DNA of 64,000 nucleotides from NCBI GenBank assembly GCA_963971575.1, contig OZ020611.1:22737279-22801278 (forward strand). Reading direction: 5' to 3'. Below are positions 55,480 to 64,000 of this stretch, piece after piece (the stretch's first letter is position 1; each line of letters starts with the position of its first letter). The notes beneath the pieces are model-generated. The model worked only from the letters and a program-made list of their open reading frames with translations. It ran no database searches and was not told the DNA's origin. Position numbers and translations under genes: made by a program. Source of the DNA: Liopterus haemorrhoidalis. Taxonomy: Eukaryota > Arthropoda > Insecta > Coleoptera > Dytiscidae.

Positions 55480-56600
55480 ATGCCCGCGGGCCGTGTCTGG
55501 CTCGATACTTATTTTTAAACGGCACGCATTGAGTGGCTTTTTAGGATTTCCTATGAATAATCAGAAACAGCTATACCATTGAGGTCCAGCATTTGAAAAA
55601 TGCTGGAAAGCCCACGGGCCGTACCCAGCCCGATATTAATTTTTAAACGACACGAATTAATCAGCTTTTTAGGATTTCCTAGCTATACCAGAGCGGCTTT
55701 TTAGGATTTCCTAGGTATAATCAGAAACAGCTATACCATTGAGGTCCAGCATTTGAAAAGCCCACGGGCCGTACCCGGCCCGATATTAATTTTTAAACGA
55801 CACGCTTTAATCAGCTTTTTAGGATTTCCTAGCTATACCAGAGCGGCTTTTTAGGATTTCCTAGGTATAATCAGAAACAGCTATACCATTGAGGTCCAGC
55901 ATTTGAAAAGACCACGGGCCGTACCCGGCCCGATATTAATTTTTAAACGACACGCTTTAATCAGCTTTTTAGGATTTCCTAGGTATAATCAGAAACAACT
56001 ATACCATTCATGTCCAGCATATGGCCCGCGTGCCGTATCCGGTCCGATACTAATTTTTAAACAACACGCATTGAGCGGATTTTTTGGATTTCTTAGGTAT
56101 AATCAGAAACAGCTATACCATTGATGTCCAGCATATGGCCCGCGGGCCGTACCCGGCCTGATATTAATTTTTAAACGACGCGCATTAAGCAGCTTTTTAG
56201 GATTTCCTAGCTATACCAGAGCGGCTTTTTAGGATTTCCTAAGTATAATCAGAAACAGCTATACCATTGAGGTCCAGCATTTGAAAAGACCACGGGCCGT
56301 ACCCGGCCCGATATTAATTTTTAAACAACACGCTTTAATCAGCTTTTTAGGATTTCTTAGGTATAATCAGAAACAACTATACCATTCATACCCATCATAT
56401 GGCCCGAGGGCCGTATCCGGTCCGATACTAATTTTTAAACGACACGCATTGAGCGGCTTTTTAGGATTTCCTAGGTATAATCAGAAACAGCTATACCATT
56501 GATGTCCAGCATATGGCCCGCGGGCCGTACCCGACTCGATATTAAGTTTTAAACGACACGCATTAAGCAGCTTTTTAGGATTTCCTAGGTATAATCAAGA
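55480..56600 (+). repeat. satellite array, 114-bp monomer with ~378-bp trimeric higher order
   Basis: The word TATAATCAGAAACA recurs near 55716, 55866, 55984, 56098, 56243, 56362 and 56476, giving spacings of about 150, 118, 114, 145, 119 and 114. The long step carries an extra 32-36-bp partial repeat (AGCTATACCAGAGCGGCTTT). The pattern long-short-short repeats, i.e. a trimer of about 378 bp. Each monomer has GGCCCGCGGGCCGTA-like and CTTTTTAGGATTTCCTAGGT blocks. The two 73-codon frames over it are artefacts one higher-order unit apart. Confidence 0.88.
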
Positions 56601-56982
56601 AACGTTTTTGTTTTGTTAATATACGCAGAATCATGCAAATTTTAATAATTGATTCCTGCTTATATTGATTTTTATTCGATATCAGTTTGCCAACGTTGTT
56701 CGCAACGGGTCTGCTAGTTTATATAATAATAGTCGCTAATTTTGTCAGTATCGTATTGATGCCTTAAATTTTTTTATATATCTATTTTGTTTTTCTGTAT
56801 TTTTTAAATTAATTTATACTTTTAGTTTTTTATTAATATAAATTTAAAATATATGAGTTTTACGAATAAATTGACACGCTACTAGCAAACCTAATTAGGA
56901 ACTAATAGACAATTAAAAACTTTTTTTGTCCGGCCATAAATTTTTAAAAAAACTACTTTTCGTTCCTTAATGAGCTTAAGAT

Positions 56983-58425
56983 TGAGACAAAACGGGACCT
57001 CTTGTCTCGTTAGGAAGGTTCACGTGGGTAGCTGTACACAAGAGAAAAACATTAACATTAATTGTATTTATTACATCATAAGATGTACACGTCAATCCTT
57101 AGTTATTTCATTGTAAAAAGGGCGGCAAAATTGAAGTAATTATTTAAACTCTAGTACGGGAAATTGAACTGAAGGTTCGTGGCTTATACTCGCTCTTATT
57201 GGCGCTGTGTGAAGTAATCTTCATATAGATTCCCGTAGTGGAACCGACAGGCAGTGCAAATACCGGTCGCTTGTAGTCAGCTGGATTCAGCAGTGGTGTC
57301 ATCCTGGACAGACGGGGAATGGAGTGACCTGCTCGCTCGCGTACTGTGAAATCGTAGTGTGAGGCAAGATCACGGCGAGTACACGGAGATTTCGTTGTAA
57401 ATGAAGCCGGCCCAGTCCGGATGTCAGTACTGTAGCCGGTTGATATGAGTTTATTGTCCTTAAGACATGTGCTTTCAATTGTACTCCGAGTATCACCGTT
57501 CTCCAACCTCACGTTGATGGCAACAACCAACGACCGGTACTCAGGGCTCTCGCCCGTCACACCTGACGTGGGGTAACGTTGTGAGTGCAACCCCCATATA
57601 TAGAATCTCGTAACGGCACCAGATAATCGCTTCCTAGTCGAAACCAAGATCGAGCGACCCAAGGGTGTGACCGTCCGCCCAAAACGACTCTCGCCGCCGA
57701 CGCGGACTACGTCAAAGTACCCTGGCAACACGAGCTCATGCCCCAGAACACCTCCGTCACCGGAAACTACATACCTGATTTAGCCGACCCCCATCTGTCG
57801 TAAGCTACCCTATCTCGTGACTGCACTAGATAACCGCTTCCTAGTCGAGACTAAGATGGAGCGGCCCAAGAGCGTGACTGTCTGCCCAAAACGACTCTCG
57901 TCGCCGACGCTGACCATGTCAAAACACGCAAGGAATACGGACTCCGAGGAGCGCGTATTCAGAGAAGTGTCTCAGTCACCGGACGAATGTACCTTACGAC
58001 ATCTGAGCCCTTCTAAGCGGCGTCCTCTTCTTCCGTGGTGCAGTGGAATGGCGCCTTTACGACTGGACCCTCGTTGTAGTCTGCTAGGATGGCTGTTGGA
58101 CGGCACCGGCCCGCTGTAACTGCTGTTGCACTGCTCTGCCAGCCCACTGGGTCGGGGTCGGAGCTTACTTTAGAATCTCTCTGCAGTTACTCGTTCAAAG
58201 GCTCGTTTACGGCTGATCTCGTGGCCCTTAGTTCCATTTCTTTTATATCAAACATCTGATGGCTGCGGGGTGCACGGAAGCTAGCTAGCTCACAGGTCAT
58301 TAGCACTTGGCGTCTGGAATGTTGTTTAGATGTTTTTTCAGATGTCCCACTTGAAACTAACATATGTCAGGGATGGCGCCTTCCAGTGGCGTAGCTGACA
58401 AACGGTGGGTGGCCGTTCTGTCACA
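56983..58425 (-). repeat. 3' LTR (element orientation minus)
   Basis: Identical in length to, and apparently in sequence with, the LTR at 60862-62304. It holds an internal direct duplication: 57606-57720 and 57813-57926 share AATCGCTTCCTAGTCG-like and CCCAAAACGACTCTCG blocks with about 80 percent similarity by eye. Confidence 0.93.
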
Positions 58426-58437
58426 GTCTCCCCCATT
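58426..58437 (-). other. polypurine tract
   Basis: On the minus strand AATGGGGGAGAC directly precedes the TGTGACAG start of the 3' LTR, the position and composition expected for plus-strand priming. Confidence 0.65.
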
Positions 58438-59323
58438 GGTTTTGGGATGCGGGCTACAAATCAAAAAACCAATTACCATTTTGATAGATAAAGTATTATT
58501 ATTATTATTATTAAACATGATAAAATTATGGTATCAGGTATATTGTGATGGAATTGACTCGGCTGCTCTACCCTTGGAGGCTTCTTCTGTTCATCTTCTT
58601 TAAGAAGTTGTATATTTGACGTCTTCTTCAGTGAACCTGCGGTGGTGTTACGAATATCCGGAGTTTTCTCCTTCCACACGGAATTCAAGAAATTCTCACT
58701 CACTCGGTATCTTTTAAATTTATTGTTCTTGTTCTTCCTGTTGATGTCTGAACATCCCCACTAGCCCAAAATTTAGTCAGAGAACTCAATTCCCTTCTAT
58801 GTTCTTATATTCTCTTTCATATTTAATGGAAATAAACGCCAATGATGTTATATTTTCCAAATAATTGTAATAAAGTAGTCATACTGCAATTAATAACGGA
58901 GCATATCAACATTTTTACGGTATTAAATGTCGAATGTACCTGACGTATTTTTCTGTATATTTGAATTGTTCATTGCGGTCAATTCTATTTCCTTGTCCCG
59001 ACACTTGAGATAATTTATTTCCCTTTTTTTTTTCAGGTCAACAACCCTAAGGTGGGTAACTTAAGTTGGGTTAGTTATGGTCATAAATTGTCGAGAACCG
59101 TTGACAGGGCTTAAGTTGCAGTTGCACATCTGGTGGTAAACAAATGAATAGACCGACCGTTAGATACTTTTGTGTCCGCTGTTTGTTTACTTTAAATACT
59201 ATACGATTTTAAATGAACTATCTTAAAAGAGCCTCTGTAATTATTTATTTGATTTTCTTTAATGCCGGATGTCTTATGGAGGAATACGTTGTACAGATTA
59301 CCTGTCCTGATACTTGATGGGTC

Positions 59324-59364
<41 letters not shown>

Positions 59365-59674
59365 TTGAAGTGACTTGTGTCTCATGTTCGCTCAGAACTT
59401 CCGTTAGTATAATAAATTTGTAAAATTCCATAGTTTTATTTTACGCTTGCTGAAGTAGTCTAGTAGCCTTGTTAAAACGTTGTTGCTTTTCGAGATTCTC
59501 CAACTAGTTAATCTCTCCCCCTGGAATTTGTAACTTTTGTAAAAAAAAATCAATCAACCTCTGATGTTCCTTGCGAATTGTTAATTAGGGTTTAATACAT
59601 AAGTTTGAAATATTGTAAACAAAAATTATGGAAAAAACTTCTGTGTAGTCTATCCATTCTCCTCGCGAAACTCA
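58438..59674. other. internal spacer of the LTR element
   Basis: Between gag and the 3' LTR, where pol would be expected. Includes a TATATATA run at 59325-59355. No RT, integrase or protease motif was found in any frame. Confidence 0.65.
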
Positions 59675-60817
59675 TTATGAAGCGTTTCTCGCGTTTCCAG
59701 GAGGTTTGTTGGTGGGTAGCCACTTGTCATTGTTACCTCTCGCTATTTGGTGGGCTGGTTTGGAATGATAATGGTATTGCCCTGGCTTGAATTGGTCGTT
59801 TGAATACCAATTTCCCTTTTGCGTTGCGTCTTTATTAGTCGTTGTTTTGAATTGTTTGTTCGCGTTTGAAAGTGGGCAACAGAGTGACTGTTTTCTCAAG
59901 AATTCCACAAGTTCGGCGATGGAAGACTTATTACCGGACATCCACAATTGTTGAATATTTATTGGAAAATGATTCATAAGATCGGATGTAAGACCGCTCT
60001 CCGGTATCGGGTGAGTGAGTAATTTGGCCTTGCTGACGTAATAGGTCACGTGATCTATCATATGCCCGCGAGTAGCATCCCATTTATCGGTGTGTATTTG
60101 ATGTCGGAGTTTGTTTTGTTCCTCTATAGACCAATATCTTGTGATCAGACCATTTTTGAAGTTCGCGTAATTGTGCCAACTTTCCTTGTATACATCAGCC
60201 CAGTTCAATGCCCCACCGATCAGGCTGTCTATGGCCACATCCAGCTGATCTTTTGCGGGAATACGTGCGCACCTAAAATATCTTTCAAGACCGTCCAGGA
60301 ATCTTATGGGATTCCTGTTACTTCCTCCAAACCGTGGCCTTTCAGAATAGGGTGGACTCCCAGGGATGGTTGTGTATGAATATGACGCCGGTCGTTCTAC
60401 AGGCGTCTGAGCCCGCTCTTCTACGGTTATTGTCGTATTAAGTGACTCCGAGTCGGGAATATCGGCCGAACACGCGGTCGTAGCCGCAGTCATCACCGAT
60501 GTTGTAGGCTTCTCTACTGTGTTTATATTTAATTTCCCTACGATGTGCCCGAGTGAGTGTGAGAGAGATTTGAAGTTCTCCCCCATATTTTTCATAAATT
60601 CGCGAATTGTTGTTTGCTGATTTACGTGTTTCCGCAAATCACGCATAAAATGATTCATTTTACTGATCACCCCACTCGCGGGTGATATTTCTTTGAATCG
60701 TCTTATTTTTTTGTTTGGCGCTGTCACCAGCGTCTCTATTTTCCTTGGTCTTCCAACTCTGCCACTGGCTGAGTTTTTAGCAGTCGTCTTCTTCAGGATA
60801 TTCTTCCTTGGAGGCAT
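59675..60817 (-). CDS. gag: Gag-like protein of the LTR element
   Basis: I take the ATG at 60817 (MPPRKNILKKTT) as start, because the longer frame opens with GTG. It gives about 380 residues. The N-terminus is basic with an AT-hook-like GRVGRPRKIE. Residues about 165-300 match the retrotransposon Gag core layout: NPIRFLDGLERYFR, then DSLIGGALNWADVYKES with the conserved Trp, F..GLITRYWS, and a following helix-rich stretch (LTSDLMNHFP, ELVEFLRKQS). It would form the capsid-like particle. No CCHC zinc knuckle is visible; the C-terminus is His/Asn/Lys-rich and could bind RNA. The frame is intact, in keeping with a recent insertion. Confidence 0.8.
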   Translation of the reverse strand: MPPRKNILKKTTAKNSASGRVGRPRKIETLVTAPNKKIRRFKEISPASGVISKMNHFMRDLRKHVNQQTTIREFMKNMGENFKSLSHSLGHIVGKLNINTVEKPTTSVMTAATTACSADIPDSESLNTTITVEERAQTPVERPASYSYTTIPGSPPYSERPRFGGSNRNPIRFLDGLERYFRCARIPAKDQLDVAIDSLIGGALNWADVYKESWHNYANFKNGLITRYWSIEEQNKLRHQIHTDKWDATRGHMIDHVTYYVSKAKLLTHPIPESGLTSDLMNHFPINIQQLWMSGNKSSIAELVEFLRKQSLCCPLSNANKQFKTTTNKDATQKGNWYSNDQFKPGQYHYHSKPAHQIARGNNDKWLPTNKPPGNARNAS

Positions 60818-60841
60818 CGTGTTCAGCTTTAAAGACGCCAC

Positions 60842-60859
60842 ATCCTGGTCACGGCACCA
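60842..60859 (-). other. primer-binding site
   Basis: TGGTGCCGTGACCAGGAT on the minus strand, two bases after the TGTCTCA end of the 5' LTR. The TGG start and spacing fit a tRNA primer site; the tRNA species is not determined. Confidence 0.7.
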
Positions 60860-60861
60860 AC

Positions 60862-62304
60862 TGAGACAAAACGGGACCTCTTGTCTCGTTAGGAAGGTTC
60901 ACGTGGGTAGCTGTACACAAGAGAAAAACATTAACATTAATTGTATTTATTACATCATAAGATGTACACGTCAATCCTTAGTTATTTCATTGTAAAAAGG
61001 GCGGCAAAATTGAAGTAATTATTTAAACTCTAGTACGGGAAATTGAACTGAAGGTTCGTGGCTTATACTCGCTCTTATTGGCGCTGTGTGAAGTAATCTT
61101 CATATAGATTCCCGTAGTGGAACCGACAGGCAGTGCAAATACCGGTCGCTTGTAGTCAGCTGGATTCAGCAGTGGTGTCATCCTGGACAGACGGGGAATG
61201 GAGTGACCTGCTCGCTCGCGTACTGTGAAATCGTAGTGTGAGGCAAGATCACGGCGAGTACACGGAGATTTCGTTGTAAATGAAGCCGGCCCAGTCCGGA
61301 TGTCAGTACTGTAGCCGGTTGATATGAGTTTATTGTCCTTAAGACATGTGCTTTCAATTGTACTCCGAGTATCACCGTTCTCCAACCTCACGTTGATGGC
61401 AACAACCAACGACCGGTACTCAGGGCTCTCGCCCGTCACACCTGACGTGGGGTAACGTTGTGAGTGCAACCCCCATATATAGAATCTCGTAACGGCACCA
61501 GATAATCGCTTCCTAGTCGAAACCAAGATCGAGCGACCCAAGGGTGTGACCGTCCGCCCAAAACGACTCTCGCCGCCGACGCGGACTACGTCAAAGTACC
61601 CTGGCAACACGAGCTCATGCCCCAGAACACCTCCGTCACCGGAAACTACATACCTGATTTAGCCGACCCCCATCTGTCGTAAGCTACCCTATCTCGTGAC
61701 TGCACTAGATAACCGCTTCCTAGTCGAGACTAAGATGGAGCGGCCCAAGAGCGTGACTGTCTGCCCAAAACGACTCTCGTCGCCGACGCTGACCATGTCA
61801 AAACACGCAAGGAATACGGACTCCGAGGAGCGCGTATTCAGAGAAGTGTCTCAGTCACCGGACGAATGTACCTTACGACATCTGAGCCCTTCTAAGCGGC
61901 GTCCTCTTCTTCCGTGGTGCAGTGGAATGGCGCCTTTACGACTGGACCCTCGTTGTAGTCTGCTAGGATGGCTGTTGGACGGCACCGGCCCGCTGTAACT
62001 GCTGTTGCACTGCTCTGCCAGCCCACTGGGTCGGGGTCGGAGCTTACTTTAGAATCTCTCTGCAGTTACTCGTTCAAAGGCTCGTTTACGGCTGATCTCG
62101 TGGCCCTTAGTTCCATTTCTTTTATATCAAACATCTGATGGCTGCGGGGTGCACGGAAGCTAGCTAGCTCACAGGTCATTAGCACTTGGCGTCTGGAATG
62201 TTGTTTAGATGTTTTTTCAGATGTCCCACTTGAAACTAACATATGTCAGGGATGGCGCCTTCCAGTGGCGTAGCTGACAAACGGTGGGTGGCCGTTCTGT
62301 CACA
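60862..62304 (-). repeat. 5' LTR (element orientation minus)
   Basis: 1,443 bp, the promoter-bearing LTR of the element. Same sequence as the 3' LTR as far as I can compare. The 195-codon sense frame in each LTR starts with TTG and is not annotated as a gene. Confidence 0.93.
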
Positions 62305-62309
62305 AGATC

Positions 62310-63303
62310 TTAATTTTGATACTTAACAATACATTAAAATATATATATATATATGTTTGAAAAAATTATTATTTTTCAACGACACTAAGATTTATATATA
62401 TTTTTTGAAAAATTAATCTGATTAAAAATTTCTGTTGTACTATTCCGGTTCTCATCAATGTGCATTGAGATTTTTTCAAATTTTTTACACTAACCTCGAT
62501 AGGAATAGGGTGGGGGAAAAGTAATGAGACATGTTTGGCAAAAAATGCCCATAAAAAAACACAATAAATTTAAAAAAATATATTTATTTTCCTCGACACA
62601 AAAAAATCAATATTTTGCGAAAAACCATTTTGATCAAAATTTCCTGTTGAACTATTCCGGTTCCCATCAAGGTAGATTATTGAGATTTTTTTCAGATTTT
62701 TAGTTCAACCCCTCTGAGAGATAGGGTGGTGGACAAAAGTTTTTTGCCATTATATTGACAAAAACACCATAAAAAAAAAGATTTTTCAAAAATAAAAATG
62801 TGTTGTTTATCCACACATTAAAAGGTTTTATTTGATTCGCCTATAATAATTATTTATTTTTGCATTGCATATATACACATTTTTTATTTTTCTTGCGATA
62901 CGTTTTTTGAACTACCCTTTGATTAACTCCTTTGGGAAATAGAGTGGGAGATAAAAGTTTTTGACACATTTTTAGTGAAAATTTCATACAAATATTTGAT
63001 TTTTCAATAATAAAATGTTGTTGGGTTATTTATGTATTAAGCGGTTTCATCTAATATCCCACTAAATATTTTTAAAAAATATTTATATTTCTCAATAAAT
63101 ACATATTTGTTTATATTTTTCCCGCTATGTGTTTTTTCCACCCTGTATAGTTCTTCTATATGTGGGTCCAAGAGTTTTGTACAAGCATGCCAAAATTCAA
63201 CTTTCTAGGTCCAGCCGTTTGGCCTCAATTTCTACCATACAAACAGACAGACACATGAGTGACATTACAAGGGTTTTTTTAGTGATACTTACAAAAACCT
63301 AAA
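62310..63303 (+). repeat. composite repeat family B, copy 3 (inverted), disrupted
   Basis: Contains CTGTTGTACTATTCCGGTTC, CAACCCCTCTGAGAGATAGG, CAAGAGTTTTGTACAAGCAT, CCAGCCGTTTGGCCTCAATT, a short CAGACAGACA run, CACATGAGTGACATTACAAG and the end ACTTACAAAAACCTAAAAA. The LTR element inserted at its left side. The AACCGGAATAG block appears twice, so two partial copies may be joined. Confidence 0.65.
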
Positions 63304-63358
63304 AACAAACTATAACAAGGTTTAAAACGTAAATGGAGATACTATATTTTACAAATAC

Positions 63359-63364
63359 TTTATT
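63359..63364 (-). terminator. poly(A) signal AATAAA
   Basis: TTTATT on the + strand is AATAAA on the minus strand, about 150 bp after the stop codon of the gene at 63511. Plausible 3' end of that transcript. Confidence 0.45.
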
Positions 63365-63510
63365 CTTAAATATACATTATATCAATAAATACTTTAATAA
63401 ATAGTAATTTATACACAATACAATAATCTACAAACTAAAGATCACTATCCAACCGATTCTTTACAAATCATTAAAATAAATATTATATTTACTTAATCTA
63501 CTTAGTCTTA

Positions 63511-64000
63511 CTAGTTGGTGTGCGTATGTTTATTATATCTGTCATCATTCGACTTAATAACATGATCAACCCTAGTTTGGACACCCCTAAGATACTTAGC
63601 AAAAGAATCAGTCGTATTCAGTAAGAAATCAAGACCTATTCGAACCTTCATCTCGATAATATTTCTCAGGAAACTGAAAAAGTTATTTGGGTCCCGAACA
63701 GGAGTTTTGGTGGTAGATTCTTGTTTGACTGGTATCATTGGAACCTCAGTTGTTCTTGTAGTTGTTGTTGTCGTCGTTGTTGTTGGTTTAGGTTCGGGTT
63801 TAATTGTTGTCAAATCTTGTTTTATATATTTATATTTGTTAAACTTAGTTTTATAGTTCTCGATTTCATTTTCCTTGTCTTTTGAAATTTGTCTTTTTCT
63901 TCTTCTCAATTTTAGACTTCTAGGCCCATGTTCTGGGACTGCTGCAGGTGTTACGAAACTATCTGGGATATTACCTACAACAAATTTCTGTTCGAATTTT
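63511..64000 (-). CDS. C-terminal part of a secreted/processed protein, function unknown
   Basis: Open to the right edge: the frame continues past the internal Met through PEHGPRSLKLRRRKRQ back to KFEQKFVVGNIPDSFV at 64000, so the N-terminus lies outside. Features: a strong furin-like site RRRKRQ, a Lys/Asn/Tyr region, a Thr run (EPKPTTTTTTTTTRTTEVP), then a C-terminal amphipathic/hydrophobic stretch (NFFSFLRNIIEMKVRIGLDF then LLNTTDSFAKYLRGV) and a His/Thr-rich tail HTHTN. One sequon (NTT). The low-complexity Thr run plus basic cleavage site suggest an extracellular protein cleaved on secretion. It also shares the R-R-K-R type site with the protein at 32311. Family not recognised. An alternative is that this is a last exon. 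Confidence 0.65.
   Translation of the reverse strand, partial: KFEQKFVVGNIPDSFVTPAAVPEHGPRSLKLRRRKRQISKDKENEIENYKTKFNKYKYIKQDLTTIKPEPKPTTTTTTTTTRTTEVPMIPVKQESTTKTPVRDPNNFFSFLRNIIEMKVRIGLDFLLNTTDSFAKYLRGVQTRVDHVIKSNDDRYNKHTHTN

Larger units (their letters stand above)
54615..56722 (-). mobile_element. element with CTAGCAGACCCGTTGCG end, Harbinger fragment and satellite
   Basis: On the minus strand it starts CTAGCAGACCCGTTGCGAAC then AACGTTGGCAAAC (56722 inward) and ends GGCTTTTATATATATA-like at about 54615. The start resembles that of the element at 9016-10643. The interior holds a Harbinger derivative (54750-55410) and a satellite array (55480-56600). Confidence 0.55.
56983..62304 (-). mobile_element. 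non-autonomous LTR retrotransposon (gag only), recent
   Basis: Two 1,443-bp LTRs (56983-58425 and 60862-62304) that look identical by eye enclose 2,436 bp. On the minus strand the LTR starts TGTGACAG and ends TGTCTCA; the 4-bp target duplication is AGAT on the + strand (56979-56982, 62305-62308). Element order on the minus strand: 5' LTR, primer-binding site TGGTGCCGTGACC, gag, spacer, purine tract, 3' LTR. No protease, reverse transcriptase or integrase is present in the 1.25 kb between gag and the 3' LTR, so transposition must use proteins from another copy. A Ty3/gypsy-like origin is inferred from the gag type. Confidence 0.92.

Noticed and set aside
57144..57731. 195-codon minus-strand frame, repeated exactly at 61023-61610.
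   Set aside because: It lies entirely in the LTRs and starts with TTG; identity of the two copies follows from LTR identity. Also true of the 100-codon + strand frames at 57817 and 61696.
60818..60841. Longer gag start at 60841.
   Set aside because: The codon there is GTG; the first ATG in frame is at 60817, the more likely start.

Overview
The window looks like intergenic DNA from a large, AT-rich, repeat-laden insect genome. The evidence is eukaryotic transposon families typical of insects (Tc1/mariner, hAT, PIF/Harbinger, non-LTR and Ty3/gypsy-like LTR elements, a tRNA-derived SINE), a core promoter with a TATA box and an arthropod-type TCAGTA initiator 31 bp apart, and open, low-complexity secreted-protein genes. 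I cannot name the order or species from sequence alone. All similarities were judged by eye; no alignment or database search was run.

Only two pieces look like host protein genes: a 524-codon secreted protein of unknown function at 32311-33885 (+), and the 3' part of another gene running off the right edge (63511-64000, minus). Nearly everything else is mobile DNA or its debris. From left to right: a frameshifted non-LTR reverse transcriptase (213-1530); a mariner relic (1575-1956); a TAGGGGA-ended element interrupted by a Tc1 deletion derivative (2122-3378); a nearly complete but dead Tc1 element (4628-6192); tRNA-like composite repeats (6245-7515); a 2.2-kb hAT carrying a tandem array (8639-10871) that abuts a Harbinger-type element (10878-11361); more nested hAT/MITE insertions (15608-16548, 17602-17860, 20516-20810, 22119-22411); a 1.75-kb fold-back element with a higher-order 16/64-bp array (26392-28141); a Harbinger element with a transposase fragment (29443-30553); a 700-bp inverted-repeat MITE (30811-31510); the host gene; an AT-rich desert; further composite repeats with a long CTGT array (41862-43125); a mariner relic next to a hAT (44210-45809); another Harbinger relic (46593-47562); a four-layer nest with a SINE (47565-49955); a second reverse transcriptase (50780-52045); a satellite-bearing element (54615-56722); and a recent non-autonomous LTR retrotransposon with two apparently identical 1,443-bp LTRs and a gag gene but no pol (56983-62304).

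Because many insertions keep readable target-site duplications (8 bp hAT, TA Tc1/mariner, TTA/TAA Harbinger-type, 9 bp fold-back, 4 bp LTR, 13 bp SINE), the order of insertion can be read in several places. The most unusual observations are: paired head-to-tail perfect hairpins at two unrelated loci; a repeat family carrying different tRNA-like modules at the same internal site and seeding CAGA/CTGT microsatellites of very different length; a satellite whose monomer contains what looks like the end of that same family; and several Harbinger-type elements, each with its own dense subterminal motif. I see no operon-like or multi-gene functional system.
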